A stretch of DNA of 64,000 nucleotides from Streptomyces pacificus (GTDB taxonomy: Bacteria; Actinomycetota; Actinomycetes; Streptomycetales; Streptomycetaceae), in NCBI RefSeq assembly GCF_011766325.1, contig NZ_BLLG01000004.1, positions 186,001-250,000 on the forward strand, in the 5' to 3' direction. Below are positions 1 to 8,765 of this stretch, one piece after another. The notes under the pieces were generated by a model. It was not told the DNA's origin. It worked only from the letters and a program-made list of their open reading frames with translations, and ran no database searches. A program made the translations under genes and the position numbers. Each line of letters opens with the position of its first letter. Within the stretch, counting starts at the first letter, position 1.

Positions 1-459
1 GTGGCGACGGCGCGCGAGGTGCTGGCGGCCGTCGCCGACGGCGACCTCGGTCCCCACAGCCGACTCGGCGCGGCCGTCTGGGCCATCCCGGACGGCCCGG
101 AGTCCGGCGAGGACGACCCGGCGGCGGAAACGGCACGCCGTGCGGCGGACGATCTGCTGGAGCAGCTGGGCTGGACCTTCGGGCGGGAGGCGGGCGCCCG
201 GTCACCCGCCTACCGGATGATGGTCTCCGGGATCGCCACGATGGTGCGCCTCGGATACCCCTGCGACGTCGGACAGCTGCTGCCGTACGGCCGGAGCGCG
301 GCCGAACTGGCCGTCACGGACCTGGACTTGGTGGAACGGTACGAGCCCGGGGAGGGGCAGGTGGAGGCGGCGGTGGCCCTGACGGTGCTCTACGAGCCGG
401 TGCTGCTCGGGCTGCGCAGACTGGCCCAGGCCGAGGAGTCGAACCGGCGCTTCGGCTGA
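1..459 (+). CDS. Unknown protein, probably 5'-truncated by the window edge
   Basis: An open frame of 152 codons runs from the first base to a TGA at 457-459. The GTG at position 1 may be an internal codon, because the gene touches the window edge and no ribosome binding site can be seen. The product is acidic and mostly helical, with a hydrophobic stretch around residues 70-90. I recognise no domain and propose no function. Codon third positions are nearly all G or C, which supports real coding. A perfect hairpin follows 30 bases after the stop. Confidence 0.6.
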   Translation: MATAREVLAAVADGDLGPHSRLGAAVWAIPDGPESGEDDPAAETARRAADDLLEQLGWTFGREAGARSPAYRMMVSGIATMVRLGYPCDVGQLLPYGRSAAELAVTDLDLVERYEPGEGQVEAAVALTVLYEPVLLGLRRLAQAEESNRRFG

Positions 460-488
460 GCGGGGAAGGCCCCGCCGAGCGGATCGCG

Positions 489-520
489 GAAGAGGCCCTC
501 CCGGCGGGGAGGGCCTCTTC
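489..520. terminator. Bidirectional hairpin terminator
   Basis: A perfect 14-bp stem (489-502 with 507-520) closes a 4-base loop. It lies between the plus-strand gene ending at 459 and the minus-strand tRNA cluster ending at 528, so it can serve convergent transcripts from both sides. There is no long U tract, which is usual in high-GC actinomycetes. Confidence 0.8.
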
Positions 521-527
521 TGCAATG

Positions 528-600
528 TACCCCCGACCGGATTCGAACCGGCGCTACCGCCTTGAGAGGGCGGCGTGCTAGGCCGCTACACAACGGGGGC
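528..600 (-). tRNA. tRNA-Glu (anticodon CUC)
   Basis: The reverse complement folds as a 73-base cloverleaf. It starts GCCCCCG, has anticodon arm CCGCC-CUCUCAA-GGCGG, T loop GGUUCGAAUCC, and ends CGGGGGUA. Anticodon CUC reads GAG. CCA is not encoded. It is identical in sequence to the copies at 722-794 and 883-955. Confidence 0.95.
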
Positions 601-628
601 GAGATCTTGATCCATCAGGTGGGATCAG

Positions 629-700
629 CTGGCCTACCTGGACTCGAACCAAGACTAACTGAACCAGAATCAGTCGTGCTGCCAATTACACCATAGGCCA
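629..700 (-). tRNA. tRNA-Gln (anticodon CUG)
   Basis: The reverse complement gives a 72-base tRNA starting UGGCCUA, with anticodon arm ACUGA-UUCUGGU-UCAGU and acceptor 3' strand UAGGCCA followed by G73. Anticodon CUG reads CAG. The G at 73 fits tRNA-Gln. Its likely charging route is glutamylation by GltX followed by transamidation by GatCAB, both encoded in this window. It is identical to the copy at 977-1048. Confidence 0.95.
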
Positions 701-721
701 CTGGTGGTTGAGACCAGTTGG

Positions 722-794
722 TACCCCCGACCGGATTCGAACCGGCGCTACCGCCTTGAGAGGGCGGCGTGCTAGGCCGCTACACAACGGGGGC
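722..794 (-). tRNA. tRNA-Glu (anticodon CUC)
   Basis: Second copy of the 73-base tRNA-Glu, identical to the one at 528-600. It is separated by 21 bases from the tRNA-Gln downstream of it, so the genes are probably transcribed as one precursor. Confidence 0.95.
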
Positions 795-882
795 CTGGAC
801 GATCCCCATCCGGCCGGAACCGGATGTTTTCTCACTGCGGGACCACTGGGAGCGACCCTGGTGACCACGCGGAAAGGATCTG

Positions 883-955
883 TACCCCCGACCGGATTCG
901 AACCGGCGCTACCGCCTTGAGAGGGCGGCGTGCTAGGCCGCTACACAACGGGGGC
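883..955 (-). tRNA. tRNA-Glu (anticodon CUC)
   Basis: Third identical tRNA-Glu copy. The 88-base spacer between it and the copy at 722-794 holds a small hairpin (807-826, 7-bp stem) that may help precursor processing. Confidence 0.95.
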
Positions 956-976
956 TTTGCAGATAAGCTCTGCGAG

Positions 977-1048
977 CTGGCCTACCTGGACTCGAACCAA
1001 GACTAACTGAACCAGAATCAGTCGTGCTGCCAATTACACCATAGGCCA
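977..1048 (-). tRNA. tRNA-Gln (anticodon CUG)
   Basis: Second tRNA-Gln, identical to 629-700 and the first gene of the cluster in the direction of transcription. The order is Gln-Glu-Glu-Gln-Glu. The cluster lies downstream of gltX and the HAD gene on the same strand. Confidence 0.95.
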
Positions 1049-1050
1049 CC

Positions 1051-1077
1051 AAAACTCAACCCCCCTGAAGGGGTTTC
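1051..1077 (-). terminator. Possible terminator after the gltX-HAD cluster
   Basis: On the minus strand a short CCCC-UUCA-GGGG hairpin (1062-1073) is followed by a stretch ending GAGUUUU. It lies between the HAD stop codon (1140) and the first tRNA. A second small hairpin with a GAAA loop lies at about 1102-1117. The stems are short, so read-through into the tRNA genes remains possible. Confidence 0.35.
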
Positions 1078-1139
1078 GCTCAGGTTGTGCGCTTCCGGTT
1101 CCGGCCTTTCGGCCTGATCCCCTCGGCGCAGGAAGAACA

Positions 1140-1862
1140 TTACCCGAAGGAGGACGGCGCTCCAAAACGGGTATCCCCCCGCACCAGGGCGGGCAGCTCG
1201 CCGAGACCGGTGATCCTGGTCAGCTCCGGCCGGCCGGCCACCCCGGCGCGGTCCAGCCAGATGCCGGTCAGACCGGCGTCCGCGGCTCCCCGGGCATCGA
1301 TGTCCGGGTGGTCGCCGACGTATGCCACCTGCTCCGGCGGCAGCCCCAGTGCGTCGCACGCGGCGTGGAAGGCGGCGGCCCGGGGTTTGGCGACGCCCAG
1401 GTCCTCGGCGCAGACGACCGCCTCGAAGCGGTCGCGCACACCCAGCACGGTCAGCTTGCGGTGCTGGTTGCGGAGGGAGGAGTTCGACAGCACCGCGTGC
1501 CGGAAGCCGTCCGCCAGCCGGTCCAGCGCAGGCACGGCGTCGGGGAACAGCCGCCAGGCGGCCTCGTAGTGGGTGACGTAGCGGGCGAACCACTCGTCCG
1601 CACGGGCGTCGCCCATGGCCGGCATCCCGAGGAAGTCCCGGATCCGGTCGCGCCGCTGGGCCTCGAAGTCCACCCCGCCGGCCTCGAAGCGCAGCCAGTG
1701 GACTCGGGTGAGCTCCTTCCAGCGCACCAGGGCCTGGTCGACGGACGCGTAGGCGTCGGCCAGGCCTTCGTCCCTGAGGTGCCGTGCCATGCCCGCGCGG
1801 TCGGCTCCGGTGTAGTCGAAGATCGTGTCGTCGATGTCCCACAGGACTGCCCGGATTCGCAT
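1140..1862 (-). CDS. HAD-superfamily hydrolase
   Basis: A 240-residue protein with the HAD phosphatase signatures. Motif I is WDIDDT, with nucleophile Asp9 and Asp11. Motif II Ser is in VLSNSS, the motif III Lys is in GVAKPR, and motif IV is GDHPDID. The insert between motifs I and II looks like the helical C1 cap of the phosphoglycolate phosphatase/haloacid dehalogenase group, but the substrate cannot be read from the sequence. Length is normal for the family. It is the last gene of the minus-strand FAH-gltX-HAD cluster, 351 bases downstream of gltX, so it may have its own promoter. Confidence 0.85.
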   Translation of the reverse strand: MRIRAVLWDIDDTIFDYTGADRAGMARHLRDEGLADAYASVDQALVRWKELTRVHWLRFEAGGVDFEAQRRDRIRDFLGMPAMGDARADEWFARYVTHYEAAWRLFPDAVPALDRLADGFRHAVLSNSSLRNQHRKLTVLGVRDRFEAVVCAEDLGVAKPRAAAFHAACDALGLPPEQVAYVGDHPDIDARGAADAGLTGIWLDRAGVAGRPELTRITGLGELPALVRGDTRFGAPSSFG

Positions 1863-1886
1863 GCTCCGAGGCTACGCCGACGCAGA

Positions 1887-2053
1887 GGCTTCACGGCCGG
1901 GGAGGCTTCACGGCCGGGCGGGCTGCACCGGAGAGCAGGCGCAGAGCCCGGCGGGCGGGGCGCTTCCCACCGGGCATCGGCCCGCCGGCGCACGGCGGGG
2001 CTTCACGGCCGGGCGGGCTGCACCGGAGAGCAGGCGCAGAGCCCGGCGGGCGG
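1887..2053. repeat. 55-bp direct repeat in the gltX-HAD gap
   Basis: The 351-base gap 1863-2213 holds no convincing gene. It contains a perfect 55-bp direct repeat (1904-1958 and 1999-2053, spacing 95) and a third 14-base partial copy at 1887-1900. The surrounding sequence is extremely GC-rich and low in complexity. Confidence 0.85.
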
Positions 2054-2213
2054 AGCGGGGATCCGGTTCCCCGGCCGGAGGCACGCCCGCGTCGCCGTCG
2101 GGCGGGAGCGCGGCGGCAGGCCGGAGCCGGGGCGCCCGCTCCGGGCTGCCGCCGGGAGGGCGGCGGCGGGTGGCCGCGCCGGGTGACCGCCGCCGGGTAT
2201 GCGCGGTGACGGG

Positions 2214-3728
2214 CTACGCCCCGAGCTTCTCCAGCGCCGCGTCGATCCGCGCCAGCGACTTCTCCCGGCCCAGGATCTGCAGCGACTCGAAGAGCGGCAG
2301 GCCCACGGTGCGGCCGGTGACCGCGACCCTTACGGGGGCCTGGGCCTTGCCGAGCTTGAGGCCGTGCTCCTCGCCCGCGGCCAGGACCGCCTCCTTCAGT
2401 GCCTCCGGGCTTGCCCAGTCGGCGGCCGCGAGCGTGCCGCGGGCCGTGCGCAGCAGGGCGCCGGACCCCTCCTTCATCGCCTTCTGCCAGGATGCCTCGT
2501 CCTCGGCAGGCTCCTTGCGGAAGAGGAAGTCGACGTTGGCGGTGATGTCGGAGAGGACCGTGAGCCGGGTCTGCGCGTAGGGGGCGACGGCCTCCCACGC
2601 CGACCGGTCGAAGTCCTCGGGCTCCCAGTTCGCGTGCGGGGCCCGCAGCCATGGCTCGCAGGCCTCGGCGAAGGCCTTCACGTCCAGCCGGCGGATGTGG
2701 TCGGCGTTGATGGCCTCGGCCTTTTTGAGGTCGAAGCGGGCCGGGTTGGCGTTGACGTCCGCGATGTCGAACCTCCCGACCATCTCGGCGACGGAGAACA
2801 CGTCCTGGTCCGCGGAGAAGGACCAGCCGAGCAGGGAGAGGTAGTTGAGCAGGCCCTCCGGCAGGAAGCCGCGCTCCCGGTAGAGGTTGAGGGACGACTG
2901 CGGGTCGCGCTTGGAGAGCTTCTTGTTGCCCTCGCCCATGACGTACGGCAGGTGCCCGAAGGCGGGGATCCGGTGGGCGACGCCGAGTTCGATCAGCGCC
3001 CCGTAGAGCGCGATCTGGCGCGGGGTGGAGGAGAGCAGGTCCTCGCCGCGCAGTACGTGGGTGATGTCCATCAGCGCGTCGTCGACCGGGTTGACCAGGG
3101 TGTAGAGGGGCGCCCCGTTGGCCCGGACGATGCCGTAGTCCGGCACGTTGTCCGGGGTGAAGGTGAGTTCGCCGCGGACCAGGTCGGTGAAGGTGATCGG
3201 CTCGTCGGGCATCCGGAACCTGATGACCGGCTCCCGGCCCTCGCGCTCGTAGGCGGCCTTGCGCTCGCCGGGCAGGTCGCGGCAGTGGCCGTCGTAGCCG
3301 GAGGGCCGGCCGGCGGCGCGGGCGGCCTCGCGGCGCTCGTCGAGCTCGGTGACGGTGCAGTAGCAGGGGTAGGCGTAGCCGCCGGCCAGCAGCTTCCCCG
3401 CGATGTCCCGGTAGAGGTCCATGCGCTGCGACTGGCGGTAGGGCCCGTGCGGCCCGCCGACCCCGGGGCCCTCGTCCCAGTCGAGCCCCAGCCAGCGCAG
3501 TGAGTCGAGGAGCTGGTCGTACGACTCCTCGGAGTCGCGTGCCGCGTCCGTGTCCTCGATACGGAAGACCATGGTGCCCTGGTTGTGCCGGGCGAAGGCC
3601 CAGTTGAACAGGGCGGTGCGGACCAGACCCACATGGGGGTTGCCGGTCGGCGAGGGACAGAACCGTACGCGGGGGGGTGCCCCCTGCCCGAGCGGAGCCG
3701 AGAGCAGGGGGGAGGGTCCGTTAGCCAC
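2214..3728 (-). CDS. gltX: Glutamyl-tRNA synthetase
   Basis: Class I aminoacyl-tRNA synthetase of 504 residues. The HIGH-type motif appears as [10 protein letters not shown] (about residues 26-35) and the KMSKS-type motif as KKLSKR (about 270). The Rossmann core holds FRIEDTD. In actinomycetes without GlnRS this enzyme is expected to charge both tRNA-Glu and tRNA-Gln; the tRNA-Glu and tRNA-Gln genes lie just downstream and GatCAB is elsewhere in the window. The GTG start overlaps the end of the FAH gene by 8 bases, which suggests translational coupling. No other start codon occurs before [10 protein letters not shown]. The roughly 20-residue N-terminal extension is encoded by a palindromic repeat element (3680-3711). 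Confidence 0.97.
   Translation of the reverse strand: MANGPSPLLSAPLGQGAPPRVRFCPSPTGNPHVGLVRTALFNWAFARHNQGTMVFRIEDTDAARDSEESYDQLLDSLRWLGLDWDEGPGVGGPHGPYRQSQRMDLYRDIAGKLLAGGYAYPCYCTVTELDERREAARAAGRPSGYDGHCRDLPGERKAAYEREGREPVIRFRMPDEPITFTDLVRGELTFTPDNVPDYGIVRANGAPLYTLVNPVDDALMDITHVLRGEDLLSSTPRQIALYGALIELGVAHRIPAFGHLPYVMGEGNKKLSKRDPQSSLNLYRERGFLPEGLLNYLSLLGWSFSADQDVFSVAEMVGRFDIADVNANPARFDLKKAEAINADHIRRLDVKAFAEACEPWLRAPHANWEPEDFDRSAWEAVAPYAQTRLTVLSDITANVDFLFRKEPAEDEASWQKAMKEGSGALLRTARGTLAAADWASPEALKEAVLAAGEEHGLKLGKAQAPVRVAVTGRTVGLPLFESLQILGREKSLARIDAALEKLGA
3680..3711. repeat. Palindromic repeat inside the 5' end of gltX
   Basis: An 8-bp perfect stem (3680-3687 with 3704-3711) flanks an imperfectly paired core containing GAGCGGAGCCGAG. 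The element lies in frame within the first codons of gltX and encodes part of the non-conserved N-terminal extension. It resembles short palindromic repeats I recall as widespread in Streptomyces genomes. Confidence 0.6.
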
Positions 3729-4515
3729 GCTTGATCACCTTGTTGGTGAGAGTGCCGATGCCTTCGATGGTGACGGCGACCTCGTCGCCGACGTTGAGGG
3801 GGCCGACCCCGGCCGGGGTACCGGTGAGGATGACGTCTCCGGGCAGCAGCGTCATGGCCTCGGTGATGTGGACGACCAGGTCCTCGACGGAGCGGACCAT
3901 GTCGCTGGTGCGCCCCAGCTGGCGCTGCTCGCCGTTGACCGTGCACTGGATGGCGAGGTCGCCGGCGCGGGCCAGGTCGATGCCGGTCTCCACCCAGGGG
4001 CCGAGCGGGCAGGACGTGTCGAAGCCCTTGGCCCGGGCCCACTGCTGCTCGCGCCGCTGGGCGTCGCGGGCGGTGACGTCGTTGGCGCAGGTGTAACCGA
4101 GGACGACGTCCTTGACCCGGTCGCGGGGGACGTCGCGGCACAGCCGGCCGATCACGACGGCGAGTTCGGCCTCGTGGTGGACCTCGCCGGAGAACGACGG
4201 GTACTCGATCGCGTCACCGGTGCCGATCACCGAGGTGGTGGGCTTGAGGAAGGCGACCGGCACCTCGGGGACCTCGTTGCCGAGTTCCGCTGCGTGCTCC
4301 GCGTAGTTGCGGCCGATGGCCACCACCTTGTTCGGGAGGACGGGCGGCAGCAGCCTGACCTTGTCCAGCGGGATCTTCGTGCCCGAGAGCTCGAAGTCGC
4401 CGTAGGGGATGCCCTTGATGACGTCGAGGACGAGGCCGGCCGGATCGCCGGTCCCCTCGCCCTCGACCGCGCCGAAGGCGACATTGCCGTCGATGGAGAA
4501 TCTGGCGATCCGCAC
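3721..4515 (-). CDS. Fumarylacetoacetate hydrolase (FAH) family protein
   Basis: A 264-residue protein with the C-terminal FAH fold. The metal-binding pair is in [11 protein letters not shown] (Glu115 and Glu117), the third acidic ligand is in NDVTARD (about residue 146), and the family motif GTPAGVGP lies near the end. Such enzymes hydrolyse or decarboxylate acylpyruvates and related 2,4-diketo acids using Mg; the exact substrate is not predictable. The GTG start is preceded by a GCGAGG site. The stop codon overlaps the gltX start, so the two are likely expressed together. Confidence 0.9.
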   Translation of the reverse strand: MRIARFSIDGNVAFGAVEGEGTGDPAGLVLDVIKGIPYGDFELSGTKIPLDKVRLLPPVLPNKVVAIGRNYAEHAAELGNEVPEVPVAFLKPTTSVIGTGDAIEYPSFSGEVHHEAELAVVIGRLCRDVPRDRVKDVVLGYTCANDVTARDAQRREQQWARAKGFDTSCPLGPWVETGIDLARAGDLAIQCTVNGEQRQLGRTSDMVRSVEDLVVHITEAMTLLPGDVILTGTPAGVGPLNVGDEVAVTIEGIGTLTNKVIKRG

Positions 4516-4596
4516 GGGTGCCTCGCGCCCCTCTGTTTCTGCTGGCCGGAGTCTGACGCTCCAGGCTAACGCGCGGGAGGGGACCGTCCTGCCGGG

Positions 4597-4767
4597 TCAG
4601 AACGCCGCGGGGGCGTCCACCAGGGTGGTCCGGCGGGGGTTGGCCGTCCGGACGGGGAGGGCGGGGGACGGTTCCGGCCGTGCCTCGGGCTGCAGCTCTC
4701 CGGCGTCGTCGAGGTGCGCCAGGGTGGTGCGGCGGGGGTTGGCTATGTTGCGGATCGTCGTCTTCAT
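4597..4767 (-). CDS. 56-residue peptide with duplicated ANPRRTTL motif
   Basis: A short frame starts with ATG (4765-4767) and ends with TGA (4597-4599). AGGCGAG lies just upstream as a possible ribosome binding site. 52 of 56 third codon positions are G or C, as in real Streptomyces genes. The peptide begins MKTTIRNI, and the octapeptide ANPRRTTL occurs twice (residues 9-16 and 42-49), joined by an acidic, Pro-rich linker. The two DNA copies differ at a synonymous Arg codon, so the protein motif looks selected. The gene lies 81 bases upstream of the FAH gene on the same strand. I do not recognise a family. It could be a precursor peptide, a regulator or a short adaptor; no peptide-modifying enzyme is nearby. 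Confidence 0.6.
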   Translation of the reverse strand: MKTTIRNIANPRRTTLAHLDDAGELQPEARPEPSPALPVRTANPRRTTLVDAPAAF

Positions 4768-5306
4768 CACTCGCCTAGTCGGTGTGCCGGTGCTTGTAAA
4801 GCGTCAGGCTAGGCAGCGATTTCCCTGCGAAAGCACGGAAGAGCCAATGATCTACGTGTGAGTTTGCTCACGACGTCGCGGGTAATTCCGTCATTCCGGG
4901 CAACCGAACGCTCATTCGGAAACGGACATCGCAGACTCGAATACGTCATTCCGCTCCCGATCATCGCGACTGGGACACCCCCCGCCCGTAAGTGACTCGT
5001 GAACAAACAACCGATTCCTCCGCGATCGATTTCCACGATTCGTGACATTGCGCTCACCGTCCGTCACCCGGGTCGCGGGCCGGTGCGCGGCCCTTGTTGG
5101 AGATCCGGCACTGTGCTGGAATTCCACGCACCGCCGCGGGTTACGACCGGCGCGCAGGGGGCGCAACGCAGCGCCGAGTGGCGGCGGAGAAGGGGGGGGG
5201 GAAGCGCCGGTCCACGACCACCTTGGGGGCGCCTCCACCGCCCCTATGACGCCGACACCGTCCTGCCGTACCGCGGGGGACGCCTGGTCCAGAGGTTGCG
5301 ACGCTA
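4768..5306. other. Intergenic region with divergent promoters
   Basis: About 540 bases between the minus-strand peptide/FAH/gltX cluster and the plus-strand first conservon. It is clearly less GC-rich than its surroundings between about 4780 and 5060, as expected for promoters. A small inverted repeat GTGAG-N4-CTCAC lies at 4858-4871. Overlapping small frames have unbiased codons and no good starts, so I call no gene. Confidence 0.6.
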
Positions 5307-8300
5307 GTGCAGGGACGTTTCAAGAGGGATGGCATGGGGCGTCCCCAGGCCCGCAAGGGCCAGGGGGAAGCTGCCACGGAGAAGGAGCCGCGCGGCGCGG
5401 GTGACCGCGGCCCCTCGCCCCAGCACACCCAGAGCCAGGGGTCGGCCGGCGACGGCGGCGACCGCGGGGGGCGCCACGGCGCGGCCCCGGCCACCGCGGA
5501 ATCCGCGGACCGGCCCACGGCCAAGGGCGCGTCCGACACGGGCTCCCGGGTCGCCCTGCGCAACTGGCGCATCAGCACCCGGCTGGTCGCCCTGCTCGCG
5601 CTCCCCGTCGTCGCGGCGACCACCCTCGGCGGTCTGCGGATCAACGAGTCGATGAACGACATGGAGCAGCTGGACCACATGCAGCTGCTCACCAAGCTGA
5701 CCAGGGAGGCGACGGCCCTCGCCGAGGCGCTCCAGGAGGAGCGCGACCACGCGGCCGGTCCGCTGGCGAACGACGGCAGCGCCGACGCCTTCGAAGTCTC
5801 CCAGCCCCGCCGGGAGACGGACCGCCGCAGGGAGACCTTCCTCGCCGCTGCCGTCTCCATCGGCGACACCTCGGGCGACGACACGCTGGAGAGCATCCAG
5901 GCCAACGTCGGCCAGATCGCCCAGCAGGTGACGACGATCGTCAAGATCCGCAGCACCGCCTACGACGGCGAGGATTCGACCACGCAGACGGTCAACCGGT
6001 ACAACCGGCTGATCACCTCGCTGCTCACGCTGTCCCAGGACATGGCCCAGGCCACCAACAACCCTGAGATGATCAAGCGCACCCGTGCCCTGGCGGCCTT
6101 CTCCGCCGCCAAGGAGTACGCGTCGATCCAGCGCGCGATCATCGCGGCCGCGCTCCCGGCCAACGCCAAGACCGCCGGCGAGATGAGCGAGAACGACCGC
6201 CTCACCGGCGACGACGCCGCCGAGAACGAGAAGCAGGCCCTCGCCGCGTTCAAGCGCATCTACGCCTCCCTCGGCGGCGACGCCGAGGAGCTGACCGCCC
6301 CTCTGGTGGAGGGCAACTCCGAGATCGAGGAGGCGAACGCGTACGCCGACCGCGTCCTCAGCCGCCCCAGCGGTCTCGCCGGCGCCGAGCGCCGCGGCTA
6401 CAAGGACTGGACGGACCAGGCCGACACCAAGATCGACGCGATGAACACCATCGAGAAGACGCTTCTCGGTGAGATGGAGAGCAAGGCCCGCGAGCTCAAG
6501 CAGGAGTCGCAGCAGGACGCCATCATCAACGGCGCGCTCATCCTGCTGGTGCTCGGGGTGTCGCTGGTCGGCGCGTTCGTCGTCGCCCGGTCCATGATCC
6601 GCTCGCTGCGGCGGCTGCAGGACACCGCCACCAGAGTCGCCCAGGAGCGCCTGCCCGAACTGGTCAAGCAGCTCTCCGAGGCCGACCCGCAGGACGTGGA
6701 CACCACGGTCGAGTCCGTGGGCGTGCACTCCCGGGACGAGATCGGAAAGGTGGCCGCGGCCTTCGACGACGTGCACCGCGAGGCGGTGCGCCTCGCCGCC
6801 GAGCAGGCCCTCCTGCGCGGCAACGTCAACGCGATGTTCACCAACCTGTCGCGCCGTTCGCAGGGTCTCATCCAGCGTCAGCTGTCGCTGATCTCCGAGC
6901 TGGAGTCCCGCGAGGCCGACCCGGACCAGCTCTCCTCCCTCTTCAAGCTGGACCACCTGGCGACCCGTATGCGCCGCAACGGCGAGAACCTCCTCGTCCT
7001 CGCGGGCGAGGAGCCGGGCCGCCGCTGGACCAGACCCGTCCCCCTGGTCGACGTGCTCCGGGCCGCCGCCTCCGAGGTGGAGCAGTACGAGCGCATCGAG
7101 CTGGCCAACGTACCTGCGACCGACGTCGCGGGCCGTGTCGTCAACGACCTCGTGCACCTCCTCGCCGAACTGCTGGAGAACGCGACGTCGTTCTCCTCGC
7201 CGCAGACCAAGGTGCGCGTGACCGGTCACGCGCTGCCCGACGGCCGGGTGCTGGTCGAGATCCACGACACCGGTATCGGCCTCTCCCCGGAGGACCTCGC
7301 CGCGATCAACGAGCGGCTGGCTTCGCCGCCGACCGTGGACGTCTCGGTCTCCCGCCGCATGGGTCTGTTCGTGGTCGGCCGTCTGTCCCTGCGGCACGGC
7401 ATCCGCATCCAGCTCCGTCCCTCCGACTCCGGAGGCACGACCGCGCTGGTCATGCTCCCCGTCGATGTCGCCCACGGCGGCAAGAGGCCGCCGGGCACGC
7501 CCGGTGCGGGCGGGCCGAACGGCATGTCGCAGGCCCTCGACGACGGTGGGCGCCCCGGCCTCGGCAGCGGTTCCCAGGCCGGCCAGACCAACCAGGGGGG
7601 CCCGCCCGCCCCGGGCGGAGAGCGCGGACAGGTCGGCGCCGGGTCGGGTCCCCGTGCGGCGCTTCCCGGTCGGGACGGCGGCCCGCAGCAGGGCGGTCCC
7701 GCCCAGGGCCGCGCGCCGCAGGACTTCGCCGGACAGGACTTCGCACGGCAGGGCGGCTCTTCCTCGAACGCCTCCACGGGCGCGTTCTCGGCGTTCGGCT
7801 CGGACTCCGGCCGCGGCCGGACGGCCGGACCGGGCCCGCGGGACCCGGGCCCGGGCGATCGGGGCCGCGACTCTCGCCCGGCGCCCGGCGGCGTTCCGGT
7901 GGCCGAACTGCCCGGAAGCGACAGCCGGCAGCAGCGCCCGCAGTCCGCCGGATGGGGCGGGGAGCAGTCGCGTTCCGCCCAGGACGCGCCGCGGGGCCAC
8001 GACGACCCCGAGTCCACCGGCCGGTTCCCCGCGCTCGGTGCCACCGGCGGCGACGGTCACCAGGGCCGCTCCCCTGCCCAGGACCCGGCGGCCACCGAGC
8101 AGTTCGCCCGTCCCGACTTCAGCGCCCCGCGTCCGCCCGCGGCGGGCGGGAGCCGGCCCGAAGACCCGCGTCCACGCCGGGGCGGTGCGGATTTCGGCGC
8201 ACCGCGTCCGACCGTGGGAAGCCTGCCCGCACAGCCGCAACCGGAGGCGCTGCCGCCCGCGTCCGGCCCCGGCGACGGCCGTACGCCGCTGTACGACACG

Positions 8301-8765
8301 CTGGAGACGAACTGGTTCCACCAGAACCAGGGCGGCGGGGCGAACGGGACCGCCGGGACCCCGGCCGCGCCCGAGCAGTCACCGCCGGCCGGGCTCCCGG
8401 ACCCGCTGGGCCCGCCGGCCGACCGGGGCCCGTCGGGCCAGGACGACCGGACCGACGCGGGCGCCGCCTCCTGGCGGACCTCGTCCAACGACGAGCTGGT
8501 GCGCCAGGCCGAACGGGTCCGCAAGCCCGCGGCCGGCGGAGTCACCACCTCGGGTCTGCCCCGGCGGGTACCGCGCGCCAACCTCGTGCCGGGAACCGCG
8601 CAGGAGCAGCCCCGCCAGAGCGGACCGCAGGTGTCCCGCGCGCCGGACGACGTGCGGGGCCGCCTGACCAATCTCCGTCGGGGCATCCAGCAGGGCCGTC
8701 AGGCGGGCGGTTCCGGAAACACCGGCAGCTTCAACGTCGGCCCCACTCACCAGCAGGAGCGTTAG
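5307..8765 (+). CDS. cvnA: Conservon sensor kinase-like protein CvnA (first conservon)
   Basis: A 1152-residue membrane protein of the CvnA/nitrate-nitrite sensor type. Order: basic, Gly/Pro-rich cytoplasmic N terminus; TM1 at about 93-112; extracellular NIT-like sensing region to about 400; TM2 at about 405-428; HAMP linker; dimerisation segment containing LDHLATRMRRNGENLLVL; HATPase_c domain with N-box LLAELLENATSFSSP (about 615) and G-box HDTGIGLS (about 652); then a long disordered Gly/Pro/Gln-rich tail. The tail ends in a conserved block (AAGGVTTSGLPRR, RGRLTNLRRG) shared with the second CvnA. No receiver domain is present. Conservon kinases act with CvnB, CvnC and CvnD at the membrane. 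GTG 5307 is used; ATG 5334, with GAGGG five bases upstream, is an equally good start. Confidence 0.93.
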   Translation: MQGRFKRDGMGRPQARKGQGEAATEKEPRGAGDRGPSPQHTQSQGSAGDGGDRGGRHGAAPATAESADRPTAKGASDTGSRVALRNWRISTRLVALLALPVVAATTLGGLRINESMNDMEQLDHMQLLTKLTREATALAEALQEERDHAAGPLANDGSADAFEVSQPRRETDRRRETFLAAAVSIGDTSGDDTLESIQANVGQIAQQVTTIVKIRSTAYDGEDSTTQTVNRYNRLITSLLTLSQDMAQATNNPEMIKRTRALAAFSAAKEYASIQRAIIAAALPANAKTAGEMSENDRLTGDDAAENEKQALAAFKRIYASLGGDAEELTAPLVEGNSEIEEANAYADRVLSRPSGLAGAERRGYKDWTDQADTKIDAMNTIEKTLLGEMESKARELKQESQQDAIINGALILLVLGVSLVGAFVVARSMIRSLRRLQDTATRVAQERLPELVKQLSEADPQDVDTTVESVGVHSRDEIGKVAAAFDDVHREAVRLAAEQALLRGNVNAMFTNLSRRSQGLIQRQLSLISELESREADPDQLSSLFKLDHLATRMRRNGENLLVLAGEEPGRRWTRPVPLVDVLRAAASEVEQYERIELANVPATDVAGRVVNDLVHLLAELLENATSFSSPQTKVRVTGHALPDGRVLVEIHDTGIGLSPEDLAAINERLASPPTVDVSVSRRMGLFVVGRLSLRHGIRIQLRPSDSGGTTALVMLPVDVAHGGKRPPGTPGAGGPNGMSQALDDGGRPGLGSGSQAGQTNQGGPPAPGGERGQVGAGSGPRAALPGRDGGPQQGGPAQGRAPQDFAGQDFARQGGSSSNASTGAFSAFGSDSGRGRTAGPGPRDPGPGDRGRDSRPAPGGVPVAELPGSDSRQQRPQSAGWGGEQSRSAQDAPRGHDDPESTGRFPALGATGGDGHQGRSPAQDPAATEQFARPDFSAPRPPAAGGSRPEDPRPRRGGADFGAPRPTVGSLPAQPQPEALPPASGPGDGRTPLYDTLETNWFHQNQGGGANGTAGTPAAPEQSPPAGLPDPLGPPADRGPSGQDDRTDAGAASWRTSSNDELVRQAERVRKPAAGGVTTSGLPRRVPRANLVPGTAQEQPRQSGPQVSRAPDDVRGRLTNLRRGIQQGRQAGGSGNTGSFNVGPTHQQER

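Noticed and set aside
5304..8321. A 1005-codon open frame on the minus strand opposite the first cvnA
   Set aside because: It is the mirror frame of a well-supported gene with clear domains; its translation is Arg/Gly/Val-rich without domains. The same holds for 10474-13605 opposite the second cvnA.
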